A DNA stretch of 64,000 nt from JACDAL01 sp963849115 (GTDB lineage Bacteria > Actinomycetota > CADDZG01 > WHSQ01): contig CAWKGK010000009.1 of NCBI GenBank assembly GCA_963849115.1, positions 992,001 to 1,056,000 of the forward strand, read 5' to 3'. Every line of letters begins with the position of its first letter. Position 1 is the stretch's first letter. Below, piece by piece: positions 15,800 through 23,859 of the stretch. The translations under genes were made by a program, and so were the position numbers. The notes below the pieces were generated by a model. The model was not told where the DNA came from and did not search any database. It saw only the letters and a list, made by a program, of their open reading frames with translations.

Positions 15800-16642
15800 G
15801 TGGCCGTCTTACTGGCGCTGGGTTCGGCGGTGGCCTACGGGCTCTCCGACTTCATCGGCGGGATCCTGGCCCGGCGTGCAAGGGTATTCGCCGTAGCAGT
15901 CGTGGGCCAGACGGCCTCGACGGCAGGCACCGGCGTCGCCGCTATGTTGTTCTTTAGCGGTGAGCCGGCCACTCCGGACTGGGTATGGGGCGCCGTCGCC
16001 GGCGTCGGCAGCGGCCTCGGCGCAGTCTTCCTCTACCGCGGGCTGGCGTCGGGTCGGATGAGCGTGGTCGCACCTCTGTCGGCGGTGGCGGCCGCCCTGC
16101 TGCCGGCAGTGGTCGGCTTCATCTCGGGCGAGCGCCCAACAGTTGTGACCTGGCTCGGTGTGGCGTGTGCGTTCCCTGCCATCTGGCTGGTGTCTCGAGC
16201 CGCCGAGGAGGCTCCGGGCAATGACCGCATCGGTCGTACGGGCGTAACCGACGGGCTGCTTGCCGGCCTCGGCTTCGGGTCCTTGTTCGCGGCTCTCGGC
16301 CAGGTCGACGATGCCAGCGGGCTCGGCCCCCTGACTCTGGCGCAGGCCTCCTCGGTGGTGGCGATCGTCGCCCTCGCGACCGGGCTCCGGCAGCCCTGGC
16401 TCCCGCGCTACCGAGGCGAGGCCGCGGCGAGCATCGCCGGGCTCCTCGGCGCGCTCGCGACCTCGCTGTTCCTACTGTCGACGCAGTCCGGGCTCCTGAC
16501 AGTCGCTTCGGTCCTGGCATCCCTTTATCCGGCCAGCACCGTGCTGCTCGCCGCGCTGTTGTTGCACGAACGAATCCGCCGCTCGCAGGGCGTCGGCCTG
16601 CTGCTGGCGGGGGCCTCAGTGGCGTTGGTTGCGGCCGGCTGA
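15800..16642 (+). CDS. EamA/DMT family transporter
   Basis: A 280-residue integral membrane protein with about ten predicted helices arranged as two EamA repeats (roughly residues 1-135 and 150-280). Each repeat opens with a Gly/Ala-rich helix. The loop YRGLASGRMSVVAPLSAVAAALLP and the C-terminal ASLYPASTVLLAALLLHERIRR are typical of drug/metabolite exporters. The substrate is unknown. It begins at GTG 15800, which lies 6 nt after a -10 box, and repeat R2 copy 1 follows 13 nt after its stop. Confidence 0.83.
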   Translation: MAVLLALGSAVAYGLSDFIGGILARRARVFAVAVVGQTASTAGTGVAAMLFFSGEPATPDWVWGAVAGVGSGLGAVFLYRGLASGRMSVVAPLSAVAAALLPAVVGFISGERPTVVTWLGVACAFPAIWLVSRAAEEAPGNDRIGRTGVTDGLLAGLGFGSLFAALGQVDDASGLGPLTLAQASSVVAIVALATGLRQPWLPRYRGEAAASIAGLLGALATSLFLLSTQSGLLTVASVLASLYPASTVLLAALLLHERIRRSQGVGLLLAGASVALVAAG

Positions 16643-16655
16643 TCGGCCCCCCCTT

Positions 16656-16704
16656 GCCGAGTGGTCATAGGATGACCAAATAGATCATCTGGCCACCACT
16701 CGGC
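16656..16704. repeat. R2 palindromic repeat, copy 1
   Basis: A 49-bp element bounded by GCCGAGTGGT (16656-16665) and its exact complement ACCACTCGGC (16695-16704). A smaller stem GGTCAT-AGG-ATGACC (16663-16677) shares bases with the outer arm, so the two folds exclude each other. Copies 2 and 3 are at 52653 and 57821. This copy is intergenic, 8 nt before the next ATG. Confidence 0.6.
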
Positions 16705-16712
16705 GGGGGTTG

Positions 16713-17621
16713 ATGGGTGAGATCCTGATCGGGACCGCATCGTGGACCGACAAGTCTCTGGTGCAATCGGGTTGGTACCCCAAGGACGCCTCCAGCGCGG
16801 ATGCTCGGCTGCGTTTCTACACGACCCAGTTCCCGCTCGTCGAGGTCGACTCCTCCTATTACTTCCTGCCCTCGGACAAGAACTCGAGGCTGTGGGCCGA
16901 GCGGAGTCCGGCCGGCTTCACGTTCAACGTCAAGGCTTTCTCGCTGCTCACCCAGCACCCCACCAAGCCACAGGCCCTCAAGGACTTTGTCGCGGAGGGC
17001 GACATCGAGGAAGACAAGAAGAACATCTATATTGCAGACGTCGAGGAAGGCGTGCGCGACGCGGTGTGGGAGGCTTTTCTCGAGGGCTTGGAGCCGCTGC
17101 GCGCGGCGGGCAAGCTAGGGCTCCTACTGTTTCAGTTCCCGCAGTGGTTCCCGGTGGGTAGCAAGAACCGCGACTACATTATCGAGTGCGCCGCTCGGGC
17201 CGCGCCCGACCGCATCTGCATCGAGTTTCGCAACAAGACGTGGATGAGCGAGCGCAACCGGGACCGCACGCTCGAATTCCTCGAGGGCCACGGGCTCCCC
17301 TATGTGTGCGTGGACATGCCGCAGGGTTTTGTGAGCTCGCTTCCCCCCGTCGCCGAAGCCACGGCCGACATCGCAGTCGTGCGCTTCCACGGGCGCAACT
17401 CGGCCGATTGGGAGAGCGGCTCGGTGCAGCGGCGTTTCAAGTACCTCTACTCCGAGGCCGAGCTGGCCGAATGGGGGCCGCGCGTGGTGGGGCTGGCCGA
17501 ACGGACCGAAAGCACCCACGTGCTCATGAACAACTGCTACCGAGACTACGCTCAGCAGAACGCTCACGACCTTGCCGGGGTGCTGAGGGCTCAGGGGGCC
17601 GCGCTCGCTATGCCGCAATGA
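16713..17621 (+). CDS. DUF72 family protein (second of two)
   Basis: A 302-residue DUF72 protein: GEILIGTASWTDKSLVQSGWYP, LVEVDSSYYFLPS, FNVKAFSLLTQHPTKP, LLFQFPQWF, ICIEFRNKTWM and VRFHGRNSADW. It is about 40 residues longer than the copy at 14332, with an extra acidic insertion (EGDIEEDKKNIYIADV). DUF72 has a TIM-barrel fold without an assigned reaction. The start is ATG 16713 with GGGGG just upstream. The ATG lies close behind repeat R2 copy 1, whose folding could affect translation. Confidence 0.85.
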   Translation: MGEILIGTASWTDKSLVQSGWYPKDASSADARLRFYTTQFPLVEVDSSYYFLPSDKNSRLWAERSPAGFTFNVKAFSLLTQHPTKPQALKDFVAEGDIEEDKKNIYIADVEEGVRDAVWEAFLEGLEPLRAAGKLGLLLFQFPQWFPVGSKNRDYIIECAARAAPDRICIEFRNKTWMSERNRDRTLEFLEGHGLPYVCVDMPQGFVSSLPPVAEATADIAVVRFHGRNSADWESGSVQRRFKYLYSEAELAEWGPRVVGLAERTESTHVLMNNCYRDYAQQNAHDLAGVLRAQGAALAMPQ

Positions 17622-17633
17622 AAAGCACTAGTC

Positions 17634-17670
17634 TGGTACAAAATGGGTCTATAGCCCGCGTTTCGTACCA
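17634..17670. promoter_or_regulatory. Inverted repeat around a possible promoter upstream of moxR
   Basis: TGGTAC (17634-17639) and GTACCA (17665-17670) are exact complements. Within them GGG (17645-17647) and CCC (17655-17657) also pair and bracket TATAGC (17650-17655), a possible -10. This could be an operator or a leader hairpin for the MoxR operon that begins at 17726. Confidence 0.3.
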
Positions 17671-17725
17671 AAGTTCGAGCTCTGAGCGGGTCAACCTGAG
17701 CTAGGAACGGGTCGATACGACGCCT

Positions 17726-18838
17726 ATGGATCGCGCCACGGCCACCCGCAGCGCCCGCCTCCTGGTCACAAACGTCGAGCGTGTCATCAGGGGCAAGCGA
17801 GCCGCCGTAGAGGCGGCCGCCACCGCCCTGTTCGCCGGCGGACACCTGCTGGTGGAGGACATCCCCGGCATGGGCAAGACCATGCTGGGCCGCTCCCTGG
17901 CCCGCTCGCTGTCGGGCTCGTTCAAACGGGTCCAGGCAACCCCCGACCTGCTTCCCTCGGATATCACCGGGAGCTCGATCTTCAACCAGCGCGACTTCTC
18001 CTTCGAGTTCATCCCCGGCCCGATCTTCGCCAATGTGGTCCTGCTCGACGAGATCAACCGGACCACTCCCCGTACTCAGTCGGCACTGCTCGAAGCGATG
18101 GAGGAGCACGCGGTCACGGTGGATGGGATCCGCCATGTTCTGCCCGAGCCTCTGTTCGTCATAGCGACCCAGAACCCGCTGGAGCAGCACGGTACCTACC
18201 CTCTGCCCGAGGGACAGCTCGACCGCTTTTCCATCGCCATGGAGCTGGGCTACGTCGACGGCGCCTCTGAGCTGCAGATCGTTCGCTCCCAGTTGGAGCA
18301 CCACCCGATCGAGCAGCTGGAGCCGGTGCTGTCGCCCCGCGAGGTGATTGCCATCCAGATCGCCGTCAGGCACACGGGCGTCGCCGACGACGTCCTCGGC
18401 TATGCCCTCGCGCTGGTCACCGCCACCCGCAAGCACCCGCTCCTCCACCTCGGAGCAAGCCCTCGGGCGTTGGTGGGCCTGGTGCGCTGCGCCCAGGCCC
18501 GAGCACTGTTGAACGGGCGCAGCTTCGTCACGCCCGACGATGTCAAGGTTCTCGCCGGCCCCGTGCTGGGGCACAGGATCCTGCCCACGGGAGAGCAGAG
18601 GGTCGACAAAGGCCGCGGCACCGCGGTGATTGCGGAGATTGTGACCTCGGTGCCCGTGCCCGTCATCACGAGTGGGCGCCGCACGTCTGCCTCTCGACGA
18701 CGACCCACCGCCTCCCCTGCGGCCCCCGGTCCGGCCCCGCCGCCACCTCCACCCTTGGAGACGGTCGGCGCCGGCTGGTCACCCCCACCTCCACCCGGAG
18801 TCGCGGGGGCCCCCGCCCCATCTGCCGGCATCAGGTGA
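17726..18838 (+). CDS. MoxR family AAA+ ATPase
   Basis: A 370-residue AAA_3/MoxR chaperone-like ATPase. Walker A GMGKTMLGRSLARSL is near residue 50, Walker B VLLDEINRTTPRTQSALLEAMEE near 108-130, sensor-1 FVIATQNPLEQHGTYPLPEGQLDRF near 148-173, and the AAA lid contains HLGASPRALVGL. The last 45 residues are an unusual proline-rich tail not typical of MoxR. It is translationally coupled (GTGA overlap) to a DUF58 gene and then a transglutaminase gene. This trio is widespread in Actinomycetota and is thought to assist maturation of surface or membrane complexes. Confidence 0.88.
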   Translation: MDRATATRSARLLVTNVERVIRGKRAAVEAAATALFAGGHLLVEDIPGMGKTMLGRSLARSLSGSFKRVQATPDLLPSDITGSSIFNQRDFSFEFIPGPIFANVVLLDEINRTTPRTQSALLEAMEEHAVTVDGIRHVLPEPLFVIATQNPLEQHGTYPLPEGQLDRFSIAMELGYVDGASELQIVRSQLEHHPIEQLEPVLSPREVIAIQIAVRHTGVADDVLGYALALVTATRKHPLLHLGASPRALVGLVRCAQARALLNGRSFVTPDDVKVLAGPVLGHRILPTGEQRVDKGRGTAVIAEIVTSVPVPVITSGRRTSASRRRPTASPAAPGPAPPPPPPLETVGAGWSPPPPPGVAGAPAPSAGIR

Positions 18839-20013
18839 GTGTCGTCCGCTCGTCCCGGCGCGTCTCCAGGCGCGCTTTGAGCGCCCTTCTCGTTGGAGCT
18901 GCGCTGATCCTGGCCGGAACGACTGCTCAGGCGGGATGGCTGTTCGTTCTTGCGGCCGGCGTCCTGGGCGGAGTGGCCGGATCGGTGCTGCTCTTGCCAC
19001 GCCTCCGAGGAGCCGAGATCGTCTGGGATTTGCCTCGCCGAGCTCGGGTCGGCGAGGAAGTGACGGTCGGACTGCGCATGACCAACCGGGGCAAGCGGGC
19101 GTTACCGGTGATGCGCGTCGAGGACTCTCTGGAGGCGTTCGATCCCGTGGCGCTGTGGTCCATGGAGCTGAGCCCGGGAGCAACGAGTAGCGCCGAAACC
19201 GTGCGCCGAGCCCAGCGCCGGGGCGTTTACAAGAGTGGCTCGGTGCGACTTCAGACCTCGGCCCCCCTGGGCTTCGCACGCCGCCTGGTCGTCCAGGATG
19301 CTCCCGCGAGCGTCACTGTGGTGCCCTCCTGGGTCGAGCTCGAGACCTGGTCCCCCTTGCGATCCGGCGGGCTGGGGGGCGAGCATCCCAACGCCCGGGC
19401 CGGCCAGGAAACGGGCGACTACCTCGGCGTCCGCGACTATCGCCCCGGCGATCTGTTGCGGTCCGTGCATTGGCGCTCGGCCGCTCGCGCGGGGCGGCTC
19501 ATCGTCACCGAGTTCGAAGAGGAGTCGCGTCGGCGCGTACTGATTGCCCTGGGCGGAGAAGATGCCGGCGAGCCTCCGGATTCAGCCTTCGAGACGCTCG
19601 CGCAGGCGGCCGCCTCGATCGCTAAATCCTCGATAGACAACGGCCACCAGGTGAGCCTGCTGCACTCGGCCGGCGAGCTCTCCGACGCCCGCTTCTCGGA
19701 GTGCCTCGAAGCCCTCGCCGCAGCCGGGCCCGACGCCCGGCCGCTCAGCCCCCGGCTGGGCGCCCCCCTGGCGCGCCTGGGCAGGGGCGGCACGGTGGTG
19801 CTGCTGGCTTGCGAATCGGACAAGACCAGGTCGGATCTCGAGCGGGCCGCCGCAATGGCCGCCGCACGCGGATGTCACACCGTGGCGGTGGTTGCGGACC
19901 CCGGCTCCTGGCTCCGGCATCGAGCGCCGCCTCGGACGAACCTGTCCGTGGCAGGAGCGACCACGAGAACCGTGTCGCGCGACGCGAGCTTGCGGACATG
20001 TCTGGGGGCGTAG
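18835..20013 (+). CDS. DUF58 domain membrane protein
   Basis: A 392-residue protein with two N-terminal membrane helices (about residues 14-55) and a DUF58 domain. The diagnostic segment GDYLGVRDYRPGDLLRSVHWRSAARAG is split around residues 196-223, and FEEESRRRVLIALGG follows. DUF58 proteins carry a von Willebrand factor A-like fold and partner with MoxR ATPases. The GTG start overlaps the moxR stop, and the 3' end overlaps the transglutaminase gene by 16 nt. Confidence 0.86.
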   Translation: MSVVRSSRRVSRRALSALLVGAALILAGTTAQAGWLFVLAAGVLGGVAGSVLLLPRLRGAEIVWDLPRRARVGEEVTVGLRMTNRGKRALPVMRVEDSLEAFDPVALWSMELSPGATSSAETVRRAQRRGVYKSGSVRLQTSAPLGFARRLVVQDAPASVTVVPSWVELETWSPLRSGGLGGEHPNARAGQETGDYLGVRDYRPGDLLRSVHWRSAARAGRLIVTEFEEESRRRVLIALGGEDAGEPPDSAFETLAQAAASIAKSSIDNGHQVSLLHSAGELSDARFSECLEALAAAGPDARPLSPRLGAPLARLGRGGTVVLLACESDKTRSDLERAAAMAAARGCHTVAVVADPGSWLRHRAPPRTNLSVAGATTRTVSRDASLRTCLGA

Positions 20014-22088
20014 GAGCGCGGGTCAAGGCGATAAACGCCACACGGCGGCCGGAAGACTCGATCCCACTGCGGGCCGCGGTTCTCGGAGCGGTTTTCACCG
20101 GAGTCGCCGCAGCCGGCGTCGAGGGGGCGATCTCCCCCCTGCGCACCGGGGTGGTGTTGGCCGTGCTGCCGTGCGCCTACTGGTTCTCCTATAAGCGGCG
20201 CAGCGCGGACAACTGGTACGTCAAGCTTGCGCTGGCTCTGGGAGCGGTGCTCGCGATCGTGGCCTTCTTCTCGCAGCTGGGAAGCGTCCAGACGCTGGAT
20301 GAGATCCGCTTCCCGCTGGCCGAGATCTTTCTGTGGATCCAGGTGCTGCACAGCTTCGATCTTCCCGAGCGCAAAGACCTGCACTTCTCGCTGGGCTCCT
20401 CGCTGGCGCTGATGGGGGTCGCCGGGTCACTGGCGCAGACGATGTCCTACGCCCCCTTCGTGGTCGTCTACTTCGCACTGGCTCTGTGCGCCCTGCACCT
20501 GGCGCAGGTAAGCGAGGCGGCCGACGGCACCGTGGCCACGCTGCGCCCGGAGCCGGGGGCCCGACGGCCCCGGGTCTGGTCCCAACTCGCCCGCACCGGA
20601 GCGGGGATCGCCGCTGCCGGGGTGGTTCTCTACCTGTTGACGCCTCAGAGCACCGGAGTGCGAACGCTGGCGCTTCCGTTCTCCCTCGGAAACAGCGCGG
20701 GGATCGCTGCCGGCGAGTCGCTGTTCAACCCCGGCTTCGAGTCGGGTGGGCTCGGCTCCCGCTCCTCGGGCACCGCCTACCACGGTTTCAACGACAGCCT
20801 CGACCTCCGAGTCCGGGGCGAGCTTTCCGACGAGGTCGTCATGAGGGTGCGCAGCTCGGCCCCCGCCATGTTGCGGGGCATGATCTTCGACAGCTACGAC
20901 GGGGTCAGCTGGTCGCAACCGTCCGATGACCCGGTTGCGCTGGACGGGACTCCTCCTTACTTCTATCCCGTGGAGCAGCGCAGTCTCGGCCCCCGTGCCG
21001 AGGTAAGCCAGACCTTCTATATCGAGGCCGAGCAGCCCAACGCGATCTTCTCCGCCGCCTACCCCGACCGCATCTTCTACGAGGGAGGTGTGGCGGTGGA
21101 CGCGCTCGGCGGCCTCCGCACCGGCGGCACGCTCAGCGAAGGCACCGTCTACAGCGTGGTGGCGAGCCGGGGTGCGGCCACTCCCGATCAGCTGCGAAAG
21201 CTGGGTGCACCGGAGGCGCCCGAGACGATGAGCCGCTACCTCGAGGTTCCCTCGAGCGTGCCGAAGCGAGTCGGGGCACTGGCCCGGCGCATCACTGCGT
21301 CGGCCGAGACCACCTACGACAAGGTCAAGGCCATAGAGGACCACATGGCTCGCAACTACCGCTACTCGACCGACTCGCCGGTACCCCCCGAGGGCAGGGA
21401 TGCGGTCGACCACTTCCTGTTCGATACCGACGTCGGTTTCTGTGAGCAGTTCGCCTCCGCCACTACCGTCCTGTTGCGCAGCTTGGACATCCCCGCGCGG
21501 CTGGTCGCCGGCTACACGCCCGGAACCCGCAACCCCTTCACCGGCTACTACGAGGTTCGCAACTCCGACGCCCACGCCTGGGTCGAGGTGTACTTCCCCT
21601 CCTTGGGCTGGTACGAGTTCGATCCCACCTACGCGGTCCCCCCGGCGCAGGTGCAGACCTCGAGCTCACTGCCTCTGGCGCGCCTGCTCGAGGCGGCTAA
21701 GAAGAAGCTCGGCGGCTTCTCGCTCGGTGAGCCCAGCCTCCTCGACTCCGCGGCGCTGGCCGTGGCCCTGGTGGCCGCGGGGGCCGCGGCCGTGCTGTGG
21801 CGTCGGCGCCGCCTTAGAGGAGTGCGCCGGCCCCCGGCCGGCGAGCCGGGAGGCCCGATCGAGGCTGCGTGGCGAGAGCTCGAGTCCGCCTTGCGAGAGA
21901 CGGGGGAGCAGCGCGCTCCTCCCGAGACCGCCCGCGAGCTGCTCCACCGGCTGGGCTCCTCAGATGCCGCGGCCGACGCCTTCGACGAGGAACGCTACGG
22001 AGGGCTCACCGACGCTGCCCGGGCCCGGGGGGCCGTACTCGAGCTCGAGAGGCTCACGCGCGACAAGACCCGCGCGCCACGCCGCTAA
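19998..22088 (+). CDS. Transglutaminase-domain membrane protein (TgpA-like, DUF3488/DUF4129)
   Basis: A 696-residue protein. The N-terminal third has a cluster of about six membrane helices (DUF3488 type). A periplasmic region follows with a transglutaminase-like core whose catalytic triad is visible as C482 (GFCEQFASATTVLLRSL), H526 (SDAHAWVEVYF) and D542 (WYEFDPTYAVPP). One C-terminal helix near residue 590 precedes a cytoplasmic DUF4129-like tail. Such proteins act in the envelope, possibly as proteases or crosslinking enzymes. I chose ATG 19998, overlapping the DUF58 gene. R1 copy B follows 9 nt after its stop. Confidence 0.86.
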   Translation: MSGGVGARVKAINATRRPEDSIPLRAAVLGAVFTGVAAAGVEGAISPLRTGVVLAVLPCAYWFSYKRRSADNWYVKLALALGAVLAIVAFFSQLGSVQTLDEIRFPLAEIFLWIQVLHSFDLPERKDLHFSLGSSLALMGVAGSLAQTMSYAPFVVVYFALALCALHLAQVSEAADGTVATLRPEPGARRPRVWSQLARTGAGIAAAGVVLYLLTPQSTGVRTLALPFSLGNSAGIAAGESLFNPGFESGGLGSRSSGTAYHGFNDSLDLRVRGELSDEVVMRVRSSAPAMLRGMIFDSYDGVSWSQPSDDPVALDGTPPYFYPVEQRSLGPRAEVSQTFYIEAEQPNAIFSAAYPDRIFYEGGVAVDALGGLRTGGTLSEGTVYSVVASRGAATPDQLRKLGAPEAPETMSRYLEVPSSVPKRVGALARRITASAETTYDKVKAIEDHMARNYRYSTDSPVPPEGRDAVDHFLFDTDVGFCEQFASATTVLLRSLDIPARLVAGYTPGTRNPFTGYYEVRNSDAHAWVEVYFPSLGWYEFDPTYAVPPAQVQTSSSLPLARLLEAAKKKLGGFSLGEPSLLDSAALAVALVAAGAAAVLWRRRRLRGVRRPPAGEPGGPIEAAWRELESALRETGEQRAPPETARELLHRLGSSDAAADAFDEERYGGLTDAARARGAVLELERLTRDKTRAPRR

Positions 22089-22097
22089 GCCCCTCTC

Positions 22098-22142
22098 GCG
22101 TTTTGAGCGTCTCTCGGCGCGGTTTTCCGCGCTCTGAGGCCC
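22098..22142 (+). repeat. R1 structured repeat, copy B
   Basis: Same 45-nt element as at 2225, again opening GCGTTTTGAGCG and closing CTCTGAGGCCC. The stem here is perfect: GCGCGG-TTTT-CCGCGC (22117-22132). It sits between two convergent genes, where a terminator is expected. Confidence 0.58.
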
Positions 22143-22149
22143 CTAGAAC

Positions 22150-22707
22150 CTAGAAACCCCGCCATTCCGTGAGCTCGGCGGCCGCGGTGCGGCGGGTCAT
22201 CGGGCGTTCCTCGGTCCCCTCCTGCGGGTAGCCGAGATAGACGAAGCCCGCCACGAGCTCGTTCTCCTCCACACCCAGCACGCTTCGGACCTCGGGCATG
22301 GCGCAGGCTGGGCCGGTCCGCAACATCGCTCCGAGCCCACTGTCGTGGGCCGCCAGGAGGATGTTCTGGAGGGCTGCTCCGGTGGCGTGATGCTCCTCGA
22401 TCTCGACGACCTTGGGGAGGTGGTGCTTGGGCCGCTCGATCACGCACACGATGACGGGCGCCCTCAGCGCCTTGGTGACGATCCCGGATGAGTCCTTGCC
22501 CGCCCGCTCGACGCCCTCAGCCCACGCCCGCCCCAGCCGTTCGCGCTCCTCGCCCGCCAGCACCACGAAGCGCCACGGCTGAGTGAGATGGTGGGTGGGG
22601 GCTCTGACGGCCGCTTCCAGCAGCCTCTCGATCGACTGCCGATCGGGGACCCTGTCTGTAACCCGAGCCACCGAGCGCCGCGTGAGGATGGCGTCCAAGG
22701 TCTCCAC
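22150..22707 (-). CDS. Nitroreductase family protein
   Basis: A 185-residue FMN-dependent nitroreductase-fold oxidoreductase. It shows an N-terminal AILTRRSVARVTD motif (RRS/RRT binds flavin phosphate), LLEAAVRAPTHHLTQPWRFVVLAG, and the C-terminal GAALQNILLAAHDSGLGAMLRTG and FVYLGYPQE. The physiological substrate is unknown. GTG 22707 is preferred over 22752 because TATCCT on the minus strand ends 7 nt before it. The divergent gene starts 55 bp away. Confidence 0.83.
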   Translation of the reverse strand: METLDAILTRRSVARVTDRVPDRQSIERLLEAAVRAPTHHLTQPWRFVVLAGEERERLGRAWAEGVERAGKDSSGIVTKALRAPVIVCVIERPKHHLPKVVEIEEHHATGAALQNILLAAHDSGLGAMLRTGPACAMPEVRSVLGVEENELVAGFVYLGYPQEGTEERPMTRRTAAAELTEWRGF

Positions 22708-22714
22708 TCCGGGA

Positions 22715-22720
22715 AGGATA
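22715..22720 (-). promoter_or_regulatory. -10 hexamer of the nitroreductase gene
   Basis: TATCCT on the minus strand ends 7 nt before GTG 22707. It lies back to back with the promoter of the divergent gene at 22762. Confidence 0.35.
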
Positions 22721-22749
22721 GGGCCGGAGTGGGGGGTCGCCCCCCGTGC

Positions 22750-22755
22750 CACAAT
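22750..22755 (+). promoter_or_regulatory. -10 hexamer, leaderless type
   Basis: CACAAT ends 6 nt before GTG 22762 of the sugar isomerase-like gene. The first base departs from TANNNT. Confidence 0.33.
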
Positions 22756-22761
22756 CGCTCT

Positions 22762-23544
22762 GTGCTCGTCGGCGCCATGAACTTTCCCGGTCGTTCGGTC
22801 TCAAAGGAGATTCATCGCATCTCCGAGGACGGCTTCGACTTCGTCGATCTGACGCTCGAGCCGCCTGCGGCGTGGACTCCCGACGGGGCCAAGGTCGGCC
22901 GTCTGTTGTCGGACCTGGGCCTCCCGGCTGTGGGGCACACCGCCTGGTACCTACCGATCGCATCCGCTTTTCCCGAGCTGCGCCGCACCGCTCACGATCT
23001 CTACCGCCGGGCGCTCGACGTCTTCTCGGAGGCGGGCGTTTCTCTCGTCAACGTTCATCCCGACCAGCGCATCCCGATGCACGCCCGGCAGCAGGTGCTG
23101 TCGCACAACGCCCACGCCATCGCCGAGCTGGCCGAGGCCGCCGCCCAGCGCGGCATCAGGATCATGGTCGAGAACGACGACCGCACCTTCTCCGGAGTCG
23201 AGGCCCTGACGGCCATCTTCGACCGTGTCCCCGAGGCCGGCTTTCATCTCGACGTCGGACACGCCAATCTCAGACTCGGCCTCGGCGAGCCGAACCGAAC
23301 TGGAGCCTTGCTTGAAGCATTCGGGCGCCGCCTGGCCCACGTGCACCTGTCCGACAATCGCGGCGGGCCCGATGACCTGCATCTGCCCCTGGGGGCCGGG
23401 GCGCTCGACTGGAGAGGAGTGGTGAAGCTGTTGCGAGGGGTGGGCTGGGATGGGACCGTCACGCTCGAGGTCTTCTCCCGGGAGCGTGAGCACCTGCGCA
23501 CCTCACGCCGGCTGTGGCTGGACTGGTGGTCGCGGGGCGCCTGA
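22762..23544 (+). CDS. Sugar phosphate isomerase/epimerase family protein (AP endonuclease 2-type TIM barrel)
   Basis: A 260-residue xylose isomerase-like TIM barrel. It shows DGFDFVDLTLEPP, VSLVNVHPDQR, RIMVENDDRTFSGVEAL, GFHLDVGHANLRLG, LAHVHLSDNRGGPDDLHLPLGAG and GTVTLEVFSRE. Metal-binding His, Asp and Glu residues occur in the usual strands. The family includes hexulose-6-phosphate isomerases, inosose dehydratases and endonuclease IV; HLPLGAGALDW favours a small-molecule isomerase. GTG 22762 is chosen because a -10 box ends 6 nt upstream. ATG 22777 is the alternative. Confidence 0.78.
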   Translation: MLVGAMNFPGRSVSKEIHRISEDGFDFVDLTLEPPAAWTPDGAKVGRLLSDLGLPAVGHTAWYLPIASAFPELRRTAHDLYRRALDVFSEAGVSLVNVHPDQRIPMHARQQVLSHNAHAIAELAEAAAQRGIRIMVENDDRTFSGVEALTAIFDRVPEAGFHLDVGHANLRLGLGEPNRTGALLEAFGRRLAHVHLSDNRGGPDDLHLPLGAGALDWRGVVKLLRGVGWDGTVTLEVFSREREHLRTSRRLWLDWWSRGA

Positions 23545-23681
23545 GCCCGCCCGCCCCAGGACCAGCTTTCGTAGAAGAACGCCCGATAACCCGGCGTTTT
23601 GTCCCAAACCTGGGCCCGGCGGCGGAACCCGCGCTCACCTAATCCAACCTGGGGTGTTGAATGTGGATATTATTGTGACTC

Positions 23682-23837
23682 ATGAGCCTCAAGAGGGTGG
23701 TGTGGATATTCTTCGTGGCGTTTGCCTTCTTCTTCTTGATCACCTCCCCGGTGGAGGCCGCCAACATCGTCAAGGAAACGGGCCAGACCCTGGCGTCGGC
23801 GGTCGAGTCGCTGGCGCGCTTCGTCAAGGCCCTGTGA
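23682..23837 (+). CDS. Small membrane-anchored protein, 51 residues
   Basis: A short frame opens MSLKRVVWIFFVAFAFFF and ends ESLARFVKAL. A basic N-terminus and a strongly hydrophobic helix (about residues 6-21) precede PVEAAN, then an amphipathic helix. It could be a single-pass protein or be cleaved after VEA. TATTGT (23671-23676) ends 5 nt before the ATG, consistent with leaderless expression. It lies 22 nt before a PH-domain membrane protein gene, so they may form one unit. I do not recognise a named family. The 137-nt region before it (23545-23681) shows no other gene. Confidence 0.55.
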   Translation: MSLKRVVWIFFVAFAFFFLITSPVEAANIVKETGQTLASAVESLARFVKAL

Positions 23838-23859
23838 GCTAGCCGCTCGCAGCGGTCTC

